DNA of 64,000 bases, taken from contig NZ_JAQNCZ010000003.1 of NCBI RefSeq assembly GCF_028369055.1, positions 248,001 to 312,000 on the forward strand, written 5' to 3'. Made by a program: the position numbers and the translations under genes. The stretch's first letter is position 1. Each line of letters starts with the position of its first letter. The notes below the pieces were generated by a model. That model did not search any database. It was given only the letters and a program-made list of their open reading frames with translations, and had not been told where the DNA came from. This DNA is from Cognatishimia sp. SS12. Lineage in GTDB: Bacteria > Pseudomonadota > Alphaproteobacteria > Rhodobacterales > Rhodobacteraceae. Positions 16,937 through 26,113 of this stretch are shown in pieces.

Positions 16937-18546
16937 CATTCAGACCGTATCCGCCGGGCGACCTCTTCCCCGACCAAGATGCTGGGGGCGTGGGTATTGG
17001 AGGAGGGCATGGTTGGAAAAATCGAAGCATCCGCGACACGCAGCCCTTCGATCCCGCGCACTTTCAGGTTCGCATCAACGACCGCAAGATCATCTTGCCC
17101 CATTTTGCAGGTCCCGATCGGATGATAAGAGGTGGTGCCTGTTTCGCGCACAAAGTCTTCCAGATCCTTGACGCTCTTTGCCGAAGGCGCAGGGCGCAGC
17201 TGCTGGGCCATCAACCCGCCCAGCGCCGGTTGATGCGCCACCCTAAGCGCCATTTTGACAGCGGCAACAGCAATATCCAGATCTTCGGGGGCCGACAGGT
17301 AGTTTGCAGCAATCGCTGGGGCGGCCTCGGCGTTGGGGGATGTGATCATCACCGTGCCCGTTGACTGCGGGCGCAGCGGGAAAGTGCCAATCCCAAACCC
17401 AGGAAACTTGTCAAAAACCAGCTTTCTGGGGTTGCGCGCATCGCTGGAGGTCAGTGGGTGCAATTGCAGTTTGACATCGGGCCGCGTCTTTGTGGGATCG
17501 CTGCGCATCAGCGCGTGCGCCGTTGAGGTCGAGCTTGCCATCAACCCATCCCGGCGCAGCAGGTATCTGGCCCCAAACAGAACCTGCCGCAGCGGGTTTC
17601 GCATCACATCGTTTAGCGTGATGGGCTCACTACAGCGGAAGGACAATCGCGTATGGATATGGTCGCGCAGGTTGCGACCCACCCCCCTTAACCCGTGCAG
17701 CGGTGTCACCCCGACAGAGCGCAGATGATCGGGGTCCCCTATGCCTGAAAGCTGCAGCAACTTCGGGCTGTCGATGGCCCCGGCACAGAGGATGATTTCT
17801 TTGTCGGCGTGGTATTCCACCTCTCCGCGCGGCCCCAGGATCCGAACGCCCGTGGCGCGCCGCCCGTCCAACAAAATTTTCTGCGCTTTGGCCCCGGACA
17901 ACACCGTCAGGTTCGGGCGCGACAACGCAGGGTGTGCATAGGCTTCACGCGCGCCATGGCGCAGACCCTTGCGCGTGTTCAGTTGCAACATGGCCGCCCC
18001 TTCATAGGTGGCCCCATTGTAGTCTGACGTTGACGGGATACCCGCTTGCGCGCAGGCCTGCAGAAACGCGAGGTTCAGGGCATCTTGCGGTCCATATTCC
18101 ACCACGTTCACCGGGCCGCCGCGCCCTCTGTAGGCGTCCGCGCCAAGCTGCGTGGTTTCGATCGCTTTGAAACTGGGCAGCAAATCTTGGTAGCCCCAAC
18201 CGTCGCAGCCATTTTCGGCCCAATGGTCGTATTCCTGCGGGTCGCCGCGCACCCAAAGCATGCCATTCACGGTGGAGGTTCCGCCCAAAACACGCCCGCG
18301 CGGCCAGAATATTTTGCGGCCCTTCAGCTCTGGCTCGGCCTCTGTTTCATAGCGCCAGAGCGCCCGGTTGCCGACCAGAACCTTGCCGATCCCAAGCGGG
18401 ATCTTGAGCCAGATCCAAGGATCGTCTCGGCCCGCTTCAATCAGCAAAACGGATTGCGTGGCCTCCTCTGACAAACGCGCCGCAGCCGCGCAGCCTGCCG
18501 CGCCGGCACCAATGACGATGTAGTCATAGCTCTTGGCGATATCCAT
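16936..18546 (-). CDS. GMC-family FAD alcohol dehydrogenase (choline dehydrogenase-like)
   Basis: 536 residues from ATG 18546. The N-terminal FAD-binding motif VIGAGAAGCAAAARL is at about 11-25, GMC signature 1 GRVLGGTSTVNGMLWVRG at about 83-100, and signature 2 GAIDSPKLLQLSGIGD at about 254-269. Near the C-terminus are HPIGTCKMG and SNTHAPSILVGE, which frame the catalytic His pair. No signal peptide. It oxidises a primary or secondary alcohol with FAD; choline is the best-known substrate of this branch but is not proven. Between the sugar-type ABC operon and tctBAC, it may oxidise the alcohol released by the sulfatase at 22834. Confidence 0.88.
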   Translation of the reverse strand: MDIAKSYDYIVIGAGAAGCAAAARLSEEATQSVLLIEAGRDDPWIWLKIPLGIGKVLVGNRALWRYETEAEPELKGRKIFWPRGRVLGGTSTVNGMLWVRGDPQEYDHWAENGCDGWGYQDLLPSFKAIETTQLGADAYRGRGGPVNVVEYGPQDALNLAFLQACAQAGIPSTSDYNGATYEGAAMLQLNTRKGLRHGAREAYAHPALSRPNLTVLSGAKAQKILLDGRRATGVRILGPRGEVEYHADKEIILCAGAIDSPKLLQLSGIGDPDHLRSVGVTPLHGLRGVGRNLRDHIHTRLSFRCSEPITLNDVMRNPLRQVLFGARYLLRRDGLMASSTSTAHALMRSDPTKTRPDVKLQLHPLTSSDARNPRKLVFDKFPGFGIGTFPLRPQSTGTVMITSPNAEAAPAIAANYLSAPEDLDIAVAAVKMALRVAHQPALGGLMAQQLRPAPSAKSVKDLEDFVRETGTTSYHPIGTCKMGQDDLAVVDANLKVRGIEGLRVADASIFPTMPSSNTHAPSILVGEEVARRIRSE

Positions 18547-18565
18547 TGGCTTCCCCCACATGCAA

Positions 18566-18593
18566 TGGCGGCCCCTAGGTCGTGAGGCCGCCA
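18566..18593 (-). terminator. Intercistronic GC hairpin after the sugar-binding-protein gene
   Basis: TGGCGGCC (18566-18573) pairs with GGCCGCCA (18586-18593) with a 12-base loop. It lacks a T-run, so it is more likely an mRNA-stabilising or attenuating hairpin than a full terminator. Confidence 0.45.
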
Positions 18594-18628
18594 CAGTCCT
18601 TTCAGTCAGTCTCGACGTTATCTCTGTC

Positions 18629-19903
18629 TTAGCGAGACAACAGCCGCTCGATCTGCTTGTCCGCAGTTTCCAGCGAGCTTTCGATATCTGCCCCTTTCAA
18701 GATCCGCTGATATTCAGGGACGACCTGATCCAAGATCGCGTAGAATTTCGGATGTTTGATCGGGCTTTCGTTATAGACCTGCAGCTCTTCGACGAATTTT
18801 TGCGTGAATTCATCCGCGCCCATTGGCCCCTGCGCCAAAAGCGCCGCCGAAGGCGTGGACACCTGGTCACTCAGCTCGAAATAGGTATCGGTGATGTCCT
18901 GATCAAACAGGATCAGTTTGACGAATTCCGCGGCCAGCTCCTTGTTTTTTGACGCGGAAGAAATCGCGATCACGTGGCTGTTGCCGATGGTGCGGTGGCT
19001 GCCATCCGGGGCATTTGGCAGCGGGGCCACCCAGATGTCGCCGTCAGCGCCGGTCTTGATCGTGTTTTCGGACAGGTTGTTGAACAGACCACGACCCCAT
19101 GGACCTTCCAGAATGAAGCCTGCTTTGCCCGAGGCCATCAGATTGCGTGTTTCGCCAACGGAGAATCCATCCGGCGCACAGCCCGAAGTCGAGATATCCT
19201 GCAACCAGCTATAGGCCGCGCGGGTCTCTGGGGTGTTGAACTTGATATTGCCATCGCCATCAACAACGTCGCCGCCAAAGCCATAGATCCATGGAATCGA
19301 CCATTGCACCGCGTTGGGATTGGACCAGCTGCGCAGCGCAAGCCCGTAAATCTTGCCATCGTCCCCGGCGGGAAGGGCACAGACCCCCATGATCATTTCT
19401 TTCAGCTCATCCCATGTTGTGGGCGGCTTGTCCGGGTCAAAACCGGCCTGCTCAAGCAGGTTACGATTGTAGAACATCATGACCGGGCCGGGCACCCAGG
19501 GCAGCGCATAAAGCTTGCCGTCCTCAAACCGCAATGCTTCCAGCGCGGCATCCGGAATTTGCGCAAGCTCCTCGTCGGTGAACAGATCATCCAGCGGGGC
19601 AAGGCCGCCAATGGCCTGCAGTGCTGGCACCCACCCCGGAATCAGGTGAATGAGATCCGAAGCATTGCCGCCCAGATGGGCCACGGTCGCCTGATCCAGC
19701 GCCTTTTCAAACGGCACGTCCTGCCGAATGAAATCGACCCCTGGATTGTTCGCTTCGAATTTTTCTTCCATCTTGCCCGCGACGGGCTCCAGGTAGCTAT
19801 ACGTGCCAAGCCACCCAGAATAGACCACATCCTCTGCCGCACTCATCTGCGGGATGGTTGTTGCCATCGTCAGAGCCAATACGCTTGAGTAGAGATATTT
19901 CAT
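18629..19903 (-). CDS. Sugar-type ABC transporter substrate-binding protein
   Basis: Family 1 extracellular solute-binding protein, 424 residues from ATG 19903 (preceded by GGGAGGAAA). Signal peptide about 1-22, ending SAAE. Typical blocks: DFIRQDVPFEKALDQATVAH, PWVPGPVMMFYNRNLLEQAG and ASGKAGFILEGPWGRG. Downstream of its two permeases and ATPase, an order opposite to most operons. In the context of a cytoplasmic sulfatase and a GMC oxidoreductase, a sulfated alcohol or sugar is a plausible ligand (inference). Confidence 0.9.
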   Translation of the reverse strand: MKYLYSSVLALTMATTIPQMSAAEDVVYSGWLGTYSYLEPVAGKMEEKFEANNPGVDFIRQDVPFEKALDQATVAHLGGNASDLIHLIPGWVPALQAIGGLAPLDDLFTDEELAQIPDAALEALRFEDGKLYALPWVPGPVMMFYNRNLLEQAGFDPDKPPTTWDELKEMIMGVCALPAGDDGKIYGLALRSWSNPNAVQWSIPWIYGFGGDVVDGDGNIKFNTPETRAAYSWLQDISTSGCAPDGFSVGETRNLMASGKAGFILEGPWGRGLFNNLSENTIKTGADGDIWVAPLPNAPDGSHRTIGNSHVIAISSASKNKELAAEFVKLILFDQDITDTYFELSDQVSTPSAALLAQGPMGADEFTQKFVEELQVYNESPIKHPKFYAILDQVVPEYQRILKGADIESSLETADKQIERLLSR

Positions 19904-19947
19904 TGTTTCCTCCCTGAAACAGTTGGGTGTGCCTTGCGGCACGGGGT

Positions 19948-20796
19948 TCATCCTTTGACGGCTCCGGCGGTCACGCCGCGCAAAAACGTCTTTTGGAAGA
20001 AGAAGAACAGGATCAGGACCGGGATCGAGACCATGACAGCAAGCGCCATCATTTCCGACCAGGCCCCTTCGAACTCCTGCAAGAACACCAGCGTGATACC
20101 CGCCGGCAGCGGGCGCATGTCGGTAGTGCTGGTGAAGGTCAGGCCAAAGAGCAGCTCATTCCAGCTGACCACAAAAACAAAAATCGCAGAAGCCGCCAGC
20201 GCCGGGCGCGCCATCGGCAGCACCACAAAAAGAAAGACTTTCAGCGGGCTGGCCCCATCCACATAAGCCGCCTCTTCCACTTCGCGGGGCAGCTGATCAA
20301 AGAAGTTTTTCAGCAGCCAGATCGACACCGGAATTGTCACAGCCGTGTGGCCCAAGATCAAAGCCGCATAGGTATTCAGCAGCCCGAGTTTGACGAAAAG
20401 GCTATAGAGCGAAATCATCAACAGCGGCACTGGGAAGGCCAGAGACCCCATAAAGAACAGCATCAAGAGCGCGCCACCTTTAAAGCGAAACCGCGAAATA
20501 CCATAGGCCGTCATCGCGCCAACAAAGGTTGCAAGCACGGCGGCCCCGACCGCAACGATCATCGAATTCAGCATCAAGGTGCCGAGCACCTCGTTGAACT
20601 GGGCCACATAGTTCTTGAAAGTAATCTCATCCGGGATCCACTGCGGCGGCGTCTGAAACACATCGCGCAGCGGTTTGAAAGACGTCGACAGCATCCAGCC
20701 GATTGGGATCAGCATGATGAGGACCAGGGTGCAGACGCTGAGGTACAGCGCGGCTTGGTTGGCGCGACGGCGCAGGATTGGGGCAGAAACACTCAT
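19948..20796 (-). CDS. Sugar-type ABC transporter permease (MalG-like)
   Basis: 282 residues, six helices, with the EAA loop EEAAYVDGASPLKVFLFVVL (about 172-191) that contacts the ATPase. The N-terminal cytoplasmic segment and length match MalG/UgpE proteins. It overlaps the upstream MalF-like gene by 4 nt. Confidence 0.92.
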   Translation of the reverse strand: MSVSAPILRRRANQAALYLSVCTLVLIMLIPIGWMLSTSFKPLRDVFQTPPQWIPDEITFKNYVAQFNEVLGTLMLNSMIVAVGAAVLATFVGAMTAYGISRFRFKGGALLMLFFMGSLAFPVPLLMISLYSLFVKLGLLNTYAALILGHTAVTIPVSIWLLKNFFDQLPREVEEAAYVDGASPLKVFLFVVLPMARPALAASAIFVFVVSWNELLFGLTFTSTTDMRPLPAGITLVFLQEFEGAWSEMMALAVMVSIPVLILFFFFQKTFLRGVTAGAVKG

Positions 20797-21671
20797 GCGC
20801 TTTTCCTCAGTAAAAAGCGGTTATAGACACCGGCAAAGACAATCACGAAGAGCAGCCAAACGGTGCCCGCCGCCGAGGCGAGGCCGAAATCCCATTCGGT
20901 GAAGGCCGCCTTGTAAGTGAACAGGCTCAGGACATTGGTGGCCCCGATTGGGCCGCCCTGGGTCAGGACCAGCGGAATGGTCACTTCCTGAAGGAAGCGC
21001 ACCGCTTCCAGCAGCGCCGCAACAAGCAGGATGTTCTGCAGCAGCGGCAAGGTGATGTGGCGCAGCCTGTTGAGGTATCCGGCACCGTCGATTTCGGCGG
21101 CTTCGTTGACCTCTTTGGGAATGCCCTGCAAGGCCGCCAGCGCAATCACCATGACAAAGGGCACCGCGCGCCAGCTATAGGCAAAGATGACCACCCAAGG
21201 GGCCAGCTTTGGCTCAAACATCCAGGCCATTTGCCCTTCGATAATGCCGGTGGAGCGCAGGAACTGGTTCACAATTCCCCATTCGTCATTGAACAGCCAG
21301 CCCCAGAGGATCGCGATCACAATCCAAGGCACGACCCAAACCTGAAACACGGCGGCGCGGAAAAACCCGACAAAGCGAATGCCGCTGTCCAGCAGCAAAG
21401 CGACCACAAGGCCCAGAATGGTGCAGAAGATCGTGGAAAGACCGCAGATATAGACGGTATTGCCCAGAACCTCCCAAAAGCGCGGATCTTCGAAGAGATA
21501 GATAAAGTTTTCGACCCCCACAAAGCGCGTTTCCGCCCGGAGCGGGGATGCATTGGTAAAGGACAGGCGAATGCCGTTCACGATCGGGAACAGCATCAGC
21601 CCCCCGACCAGCAACAAGGCGGGTGCAAACAGCACCACGAAAAACACGGGATGGCGACGGATTGAAAACAT
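20793..21671 (-). CDS. Sugar-type ABC transporter permease (MalF-like)
   Basis: 292 residues, six predicted helices, EAA loop NEAAEIDGAGYLNRLRHITL (about 194-213). Length fits the UgpA/MalF class without a large periplasmic insert. ATG 21671 directly abuts the ATPase stop at 21672. Confidence 0.92.
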   Translation of the reverse strand: MFSIRRHPVFFVVLFAPALLLVGGLMLFPIVNGIRLSFTNASPLRAETRFVGVENFIYLFEDPRFWEVLGNTVYICGLSTIFCTILGLVVALLLDSGIRFVGFFRAAVFQVWVVPWIVIAILWGWLFNDEWGIVNQFLRSTGIIEGQMAWMFEPKLAPWVVIFAYSWRAVPFVMVIALAALQGIPKEVNEAAEIDGAGYLNRLRHITLPLLQNILLVAALLEAVRFLQEVTIPLVLTQGGPIGATNVLSLFTYKAAFTEWDFGLASAAGTVWLLFVIVFAGVYNRFLLRKSA

Positions 21672-22745
21672 TTACGCCCCCCCTGCCGACATGCGCAGAC
21701 CGCTGGCATCAAACATATGCAGGCGTTCGCGATCAATTTTGACGCCGGTGATGTCCCCGACACGCGCCTGGCTGCGCGCGGGCGCGCGCACGCAAAGCGG
21801 GCCAAAAGGCGTATCGACAAACACCAGCGTTTCCCCGCCCGTATGTTCCACAACCCGGATCTTGCCCTGAATGTCAGCGGCGTCGCTGGCATCCAGTTCC
21901 AGATCATCAGGCCGGATGCCAAGCGTCACCGAGGCCTCAGAGCGATACTGTTTTCCCAAGCGAATGGACGACCCGGTGCTGACGTGAAAATGGCCCCCCG
22001 CCGCATCCAAATTGCCCTCAAAGAGGTTCATCTGCGGCGATCCGATAAAAGAGGCGACAAAGGTCGTCGCCGGCGCATCATAAAGCTCCATCGGTTTCCC
22101 GACTTGAATGATGTCGCCGTCATGCAGCACCACAATCCGGTCGGCCATGGTCATCGCCTCCACCTGATCGTGGGTGACATAGATGGAGGTGGCATTCAGA
22201 TCCTGATGCAGGCGGCGAATTTCTGTGCGCATTTCGACACGCAGTTTCGCATCAAGGTTGGACAGCGGCTCATCAAACAGAAACACTTTGGGCTTGCGCA
22301 CAAGGGCGCGCCCCATGGCGACCCGCTGACGTTGACCGCCAGACAGCTGCGCCGGTGCCCGATCAAGATAATCCGTCAGGTTCAGCGCCTCGGCGGCGGC
22401 GCGCACCTTTGTATCAATCTCACCTTTGGGCGTGTTGCGCATGCGCAGCGTGAACGCGAGATTTTCATAGACGTTCTTATGCGGGTAAAGCGCATAGGAT
22501 TGAAACACCATCGCGATATCGCGATCCTTTGGTGTCAGGTCCGAGACGGTTTCGCCGCCGATCAGCACATCGCCGCCAGAATGTTCCTCTAGCCCGGCAA
22601 TGATGCGCAAAAGCGTGGATTTCCCGCAGCCTGACGGGCCGACCAGTGCAACAAACTCCTTGTCCTCGATCTCTAGGTCAATGCCATGCAAGACTTCGAC
22701 CGAGCCGTATTTTTTCTTGATGTTGCGCGTTTGGACATTTGCCAT
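21672..22745 (-). CDS. Sugar-type ABC transporter ATP-binding protein (MalK/UgpC type)
   Basis: 357 residues from ATG 22745. Walker A GPSGCGKST, Q-loop FQSYALYPH, signature LSGGQRQR, Walker B VFLFDEPLSNLD and switch His THDQVEAM are all intact. A C-terminal TOBE-type regulatory domain follows from about residue 240. The start is the first Met of the recognised fold; the longer frame to 22934 runs into the sulfatase gene and has no family match. Confidence 0.94.
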   Translation of the reverse strand: MANVQTRNIKKKYGSVEVLHGIDLEIEDKEFVALVGPSGCGKSTLLRIIAGLEEHSGGDVLIGGETVSDLTPKDRDIAMVFQSYALYPHKNVYENLAFTLRMRNTPKGEIDTKVRAAAEALNLTDYLDRAPAQLSGGQRQRVAMGRALVRKPKVFLFDEPLSNLDAKLRVEMRTEIRRLHQDLNATSIYVTHDQVEAMTMADRIVVLHDGDIIQVGKPMELYDAPATTFVASFIGSPQMNLFEGNLDAAGGHFHVSTGSSIRLGKQYRSEASVTLGIRPDDLELDASDAADIQGKIRVVEHTGGETLVFVDTPFGPLCVRAPARSQARVGDITGVKIDRERLHMFDASGLRMSAGGA

Positions 22746-22788
22746 TGAGTCGTCTTCTCCGAATAACGCAATTGAATTGATGCTCTGG

Positions 22789-22818
22789 CGTGGCCCAGGT
22801 TCTCCCCTTGGGGCCACG
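22789..22818 (-). terminator. Intercistronic hairpin after the sulfatase gene
   Basis: CGTGGCCC (22789-22796) pairs with GGGCCACG (22811-22818), 14-base loop, in the 88-nt gap between sulfatase and ATPase. No T-run follows; probably an mRNA end-protection or attenuation element. Confidence 0.4.
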
Positions 22819-22833
22819 AAGCAGGTGATGTCT

Positions 22834-24294
22834 CTAGGTCTTGATTTTGTCTGAGACCGCAAAATTGGCCTGCACCCCCGGTGGCGGTGAAAAACCGAAG
22901 TCCCCGCGCGCCATGATGGCCTCGACGCCGCCATATTTCGTGATCAGAGCCTGTTGATCTTCCATCGCTTGCTGATGGGTCACATCCGGGTTCAGATGCT
23001 TTTCAAGGCGCGCCCGGGAGTCGTTCAAGATATCTTGGTAGGCCGGGTCCTGCGCCAGATCGGTCAGTTCCTCAGGGTCATTTTTCAAATCGAACAACTG
23101 CGGCTCATACAGGGCATAATGGACATACTTCCACTGGCCCCAGCGCAGCATATAGCAGGCGGATTTTGACCCCGTTGCATGATATTCCGATATCACCTCT
23201 GCGTCGTTTTCGCTGAGCAGATCGACCTCGCCAAACCCGTCGGCATCACAGCCGGTCGATTGCAAAATAAAGCGTGACAGATCAATCAGCGAGCGCGGTG
23301 CATCGTGCACTTTGGCACGGGGGATGTCCGGGCCAGAGACGATCAGAGGCACGCCGACGGATTCTTCATACATGGTCGATTTGCCCCAAAGACCACGCGC
23401 GCCCTGATTGTCACCGTGGTCACTGGTGTAGACAATGCGCGTCTCGTCCTGCAGCCCTGCCGCTTCGATCGCCGTCATGATGTGGCCGACCTGATCATCA
23501 ATAAAGCTGCACAGCCCCAGATAGCCCGCCTGCCCGCGCCGCACGTCCGCATCGGTTTCAAAATGCGCGTCATATTCGAAGGTCTCGGCATAATCTCTGA
23601 GGTAGGGATGGTCCGGGCGTTCGGAGTCCCCATAAAGTTTGGGGCGCGGCATCGGGCGATGAGCGTAGCGATGAAAATATTCGGCAGGTGCCGTGAGCGG
23701 GAAATGCGGCGACACGAAAGAAACAAACAAAACCCAGGGCTTATCTGCGTGGTCCTGCGCATTCTGGCGCAGCCAGGTTTGCGCACGCGATGAAATTTCG
23801 CGGTCATAGGCGGTATAGGCGGATTCGCCCGGCCCGGCCAAACGCGCCATCTTATCTGCCGCGCCACGCACAACCGAACGATCCCGGATCAGCCCCAGAA
23901 CATCCCCCATCCCGTCAACAACATTCATGGGAATGGTGGATTCCGTAAAACCGTTGTCTTCGTCTTCGCCGCCCCGGAAGTGCAGCTTGCCAATCGACTG
24001 CACGTGGTGGCCCGCATCGCGCAGACGCCGGTGCCAATTGTCCTGCGTGCCATCAAACGGGTGGGCATTGTCCCATTTGCGAATTTCGTGAACGGGCTTG
24101 CCGGTGGCAAAACTCGCCCGGGCGGGCACGCAGATCGGCGATGGCGTGTAGGCGGCGGTAAAGCGCGTCCCCGATTGCGCCAGCCGATCCAGATTTGGCG
24201 TTTCGACAAAAGGATGACCATAGCACCCAAGTGACTGTCGGTTATGTTCATCCGCCATGATCACAACCAGGTTTTTGGGTGTATATTCTGTCAT
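22834..24294 (-). CDS. Type I (formylglycine) sulfatase, cytoplasmic
   Basis: Hydrolyses a sulfate ester; 486 residues, alkaline-phosphatase fold. The motif ICVPARASFATGK is the C-x-P-x-R sulfatase signature; Cys55 would be oxidised to formylglycine by an enzyme not in this window. Metal ligands are suggested by MADEH at the N-terminus and by TSDHGDNQG at about 285. No signal peptide, so the enzyme acts on imported substrate. First gene of the run toward the sugar-type ABC transporter. Choline sulfatase is one candidate (GMC gene nearby), but the protein is not recognisably BetC and other sulfated alcohols or sugars fit equally. Confidence 0.9.
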   Translation of the reverse strand: MTEYTPKNLVVIMADEHNRQSLGCYGHPFVETPNLDRLAQSGTRFTAAYTPSPICVPARASFATGKPVHEIRKWDNAHPFDGTQDNWHRRLRDAGHHVQSIGKLHFRGGEDEDNGFTESTIPMNVVDGMGDVLGLIRDRSVVRGAADKMARLAGPGESAYTAYDREISSRAQTWLRQNAQDHADKPWVLFVSFVSPHFPLTAPAEYFHRYAHRPMPRPKLYGDSERPDHPYLRDYAETFEYDAHFETDADVRRGQAGYLGLCSFIDDQVGHIMTAIEAAGLQDETRIVYTSDHGDNQGARGLWGKSTMYEESVGVPLIVSGPDIPRAKVHDAPRSLIDLSRFILQSTGCDADGFGEVDLLSENDAEVISEYHATGSKSACYMLRWGQWKYVHYALYEPQLFDLKNDPEELTDLAQDPAYQDILNDSRARLEKHLNPDVTHQQAMEDQQALITKYGGVEAIMARGDFGFSPPPGVQANFAVSDKIKT

Positions 24295-24420
24295 CGCTAG
24301 CGCCTCCTCACGCTGTGATCGCCCTGACCGCCCAGTGTCATCCCCCCGCGGATGCGCCCGGTATCAAAAAGGTTGCAAAATCACGAAATATACATCCAAT
24401 ATTTTTTTGACGCTTATTTA

Positions 24421-24435
24421 ATACCGATCTCGTAT
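24421..24435. promoter_or_regulatory. ATAC-N7-GTAT LysR-type operator between sulfatase and lysR
   Basis: ATAC (24421-24424), seven bases, GTAT (24432-24435), embedded in a longer perfect repeat with 8-bp arms (24417-24424 and 24432-24439). In the divergent gap, 52 bp before the LysR start and 127 bp from the sulfatase start. The same core occurs at 16922. Confidence 0.7.
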
Positions 24436-24486
24436 TAAATGTGCCCAACTCAAGCCGCGGAACGGCCCGCCGACAGGAGAGACAAA

Positions 24487-25365
24487 ATGGAGATGCATCA
24501 ACTCAGGTACTTTGTCGCTGTGGCCGAGGAATTGCATTTCGGCCGCGCGGCAGAGCGCGAAAATATCTCGCAACCGCCGCTTAGTTTTCAGATCAAAAAG
24601 CTTGAGCAAGAGCTGAATGTTCAGCTCTTCAAACGCACAAAACGCAAGGTAGAATTGACCGAGGCGGGCGCGCTTTTGCTGCCGCAGGCGCGCACGATCC
24701 TGGCCGATGTCCAAAGTGCAAAAGACACCGCGAGCCTGGCGCGGCGCGGAGAAATTGGTCGGGTCCGCATCGGCTTTGTGCACTCAGCGTCGCTGGGATA
24801 TCTGCCACAACTGCTGGAGCCCTTTCGCGCCGAGTTTCCCAGAGTGGAGATTCATCTGGACGAAATGACCGTGACAGAACAGCTGGTTGCGCTGAAGAAA
24901 AAGCAGATCGATATCGGCGTCCTTCGCCCGCCCATCGCGGACCCGGAGCTGACCAGTTTTAATGTGGTCGAAGAGAATTTTGTTCTGGTCGTTCCCAAAA
25001 CCCATCCGCTGGCCGGGACGCCATCTGTCGAGCTGAGCAGCTTGGCGCATGAGCATTTCGTATTTTACCCCGAACACCGCTCGCCAGCATTTTTCGCGCA
25101 GTTGACCAAAATGTGCCAGCTGGCGGGCTTTTCGCCCAAGATCTCTGTTCAGGCCAACACGATGTATACCGCAATCGGTTTGGTCGGGACGGGGGCCGGC
25201 ATCGGGTTCATCCCGGAAAGCGTGGCGTGCATTACCCTGCCCTCTGTGTCCTTCGTCAAGCTGTCGGGCACGGACAACATCGCAAAACTCGATCTTGTCT
25301 ATTCTGAAACCGGCCTGTCAAAATCGGCCGCTCAGGTCGTCGAATTTGCGCGCAATCTCTTATAG
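24487..25365 (+). CDS. LysR-family regulator of the BenM/CatM/CbnR type
   Basis: 292 residues; ATG 24487 preceded by AGGAGAG. HTH at 1-60 with the opening MEMHQLRYFVAVAEELHFGR and ISQPPLSFQIKKLE that is characteristic of the BenM/CatM/CbnR branch; effector domain about 90-290. Divergent from the sulfatase with an ATAC-N7-GTAT site between, which is the site type these proteins bind. It probably activates the sulfatase-ABC-GMC-tct run. Effectors in this branch are often aromatic or carboxylate metabolites; the one here is unknown. Confidence 0.93.
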   Translation: MEMHQLRYFVAVAEELHFGRAAERENISQPPLSFQIKKLEQELNVQLFKRTKRKVELTEAGALLLPQARTILADVQSAKDTASLARRGEIGRVRIGFVHSASLGYLPQLLEPFRAEFPRVEIHLDEMTVTEQLVALKKKQIDIGVLRPPIADPELTSFNVVEENFVLVVPKTHPLAGTPSVELSSLAHEHFVFYPEHRSPAFFAQLTKMCQLAGFSPKISVQANTMYTAIGLVGTGAGIGFIPESVACITLPSVSFVKLSGTDNIAKLDLVYSETGLSKSAAQVVEFARNLL

Positions 25366-25384
25366 GGCTCAGCCACGATCGCGT

Positions 25385-26113
25385 TCAAACCACGCCGCCG
25401 TCCACAACAATCACCTGCCCCGTCAACATCTGCGCACCCTCAGAGGCCAACCAAAGCGCCGTTTGCGCGATATCCTCCGCAGCGATCAGCTGGGGGAGGC
25501 ATTGCAGGCGATGGGTTTCGGCAATGTAGTCGTCCGTGACCGATCCTTGTGAACGCTCTGTAAACACCCGCCCGGGCGCAATCGCGTTAACGCGGATGAA
25601 ATCACCGCCAAGATCCCGCGCCAGACCGCGGGTCAGCCCGACGATGCCGGCCTTTGCGGCGTGATAGGCGGTAAGATTACCCGCAAGTTTCATCCAGGCG
25701 CTGGAGGACATATTGACGACAGCCCCGCCTTTGCCCTGCCGCAATGCGGGCAAAAGCAGCTGAGTGATGCGCGCAAAATGCGTCAGGTTTACATCCAGCA
25801 TCCAGCGCCACTCTTGGGCCGTCATGTCGCCAAATGGGATGCGCTTGTCGGACCCGGCGTTGTTCACCAGCGCATGAATATCCGGGTGCTGCGCGGCGAT
25901 CCCTGCAAAGGTTTGCTCAAGCAGCGCCATGTCGGACAAATCGCATTGGATTTGCTCTTCGCCTTGGCGCTCTGGGCGATCAAAGGACAGGTCCACGGCA
26001 ATGACCTGCGCTCCAGCGGAAAGAAAGGCTGTAGCGATACCCAATCCGATCCCGCGTGCGGCACCGGTGACGACAACCGTCTTGCCGGAAAAATCATACC
26101 TTAGGGTGCTCAC
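25385..26113 (-). CDS. Short-chain dehydrogenase/reductase
   Basis: 242 residues, classical SDR: cofactor loop TGAARGIG at about 17-24, NNAG at about 84-87, catalytic Ser in NMSSSAWMK and Tyr-x3-Lys in YHAAK. Asp at the end of beta-2 (VIAVDLS) favours NAD over NADP. It overlaps the fusion regulator gene by 4 nt and is last in the sugar-acid operon. A sugar or sugar-acid dehydrogenase supplying lactone to the SMP-30 domain is a reasonable guess, not shown. Confidence 0.92.
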   Translation of the reverse strand: MSTLRYDFSGKTVVVTGAARGIGLGIATAFLSAGAQVIAVDLSFDRPERQGEEQIQCDLSDMALLEQTFAGIAAQHPDIHALVNNAGSDKRIPFGDMTAQEWRWMLDVNLTHFARITQLLLPALRQGKGGAVVNMSSSAWMKLAGNLTAYHAAKAGIVGLTRGLARDLGGDFIRVNAIAPGRVFTERSQGSVTDDYIAETHRLQCLPQLIAAEDIAQTALWLASEGAQMLTGQVIVVDGGVV

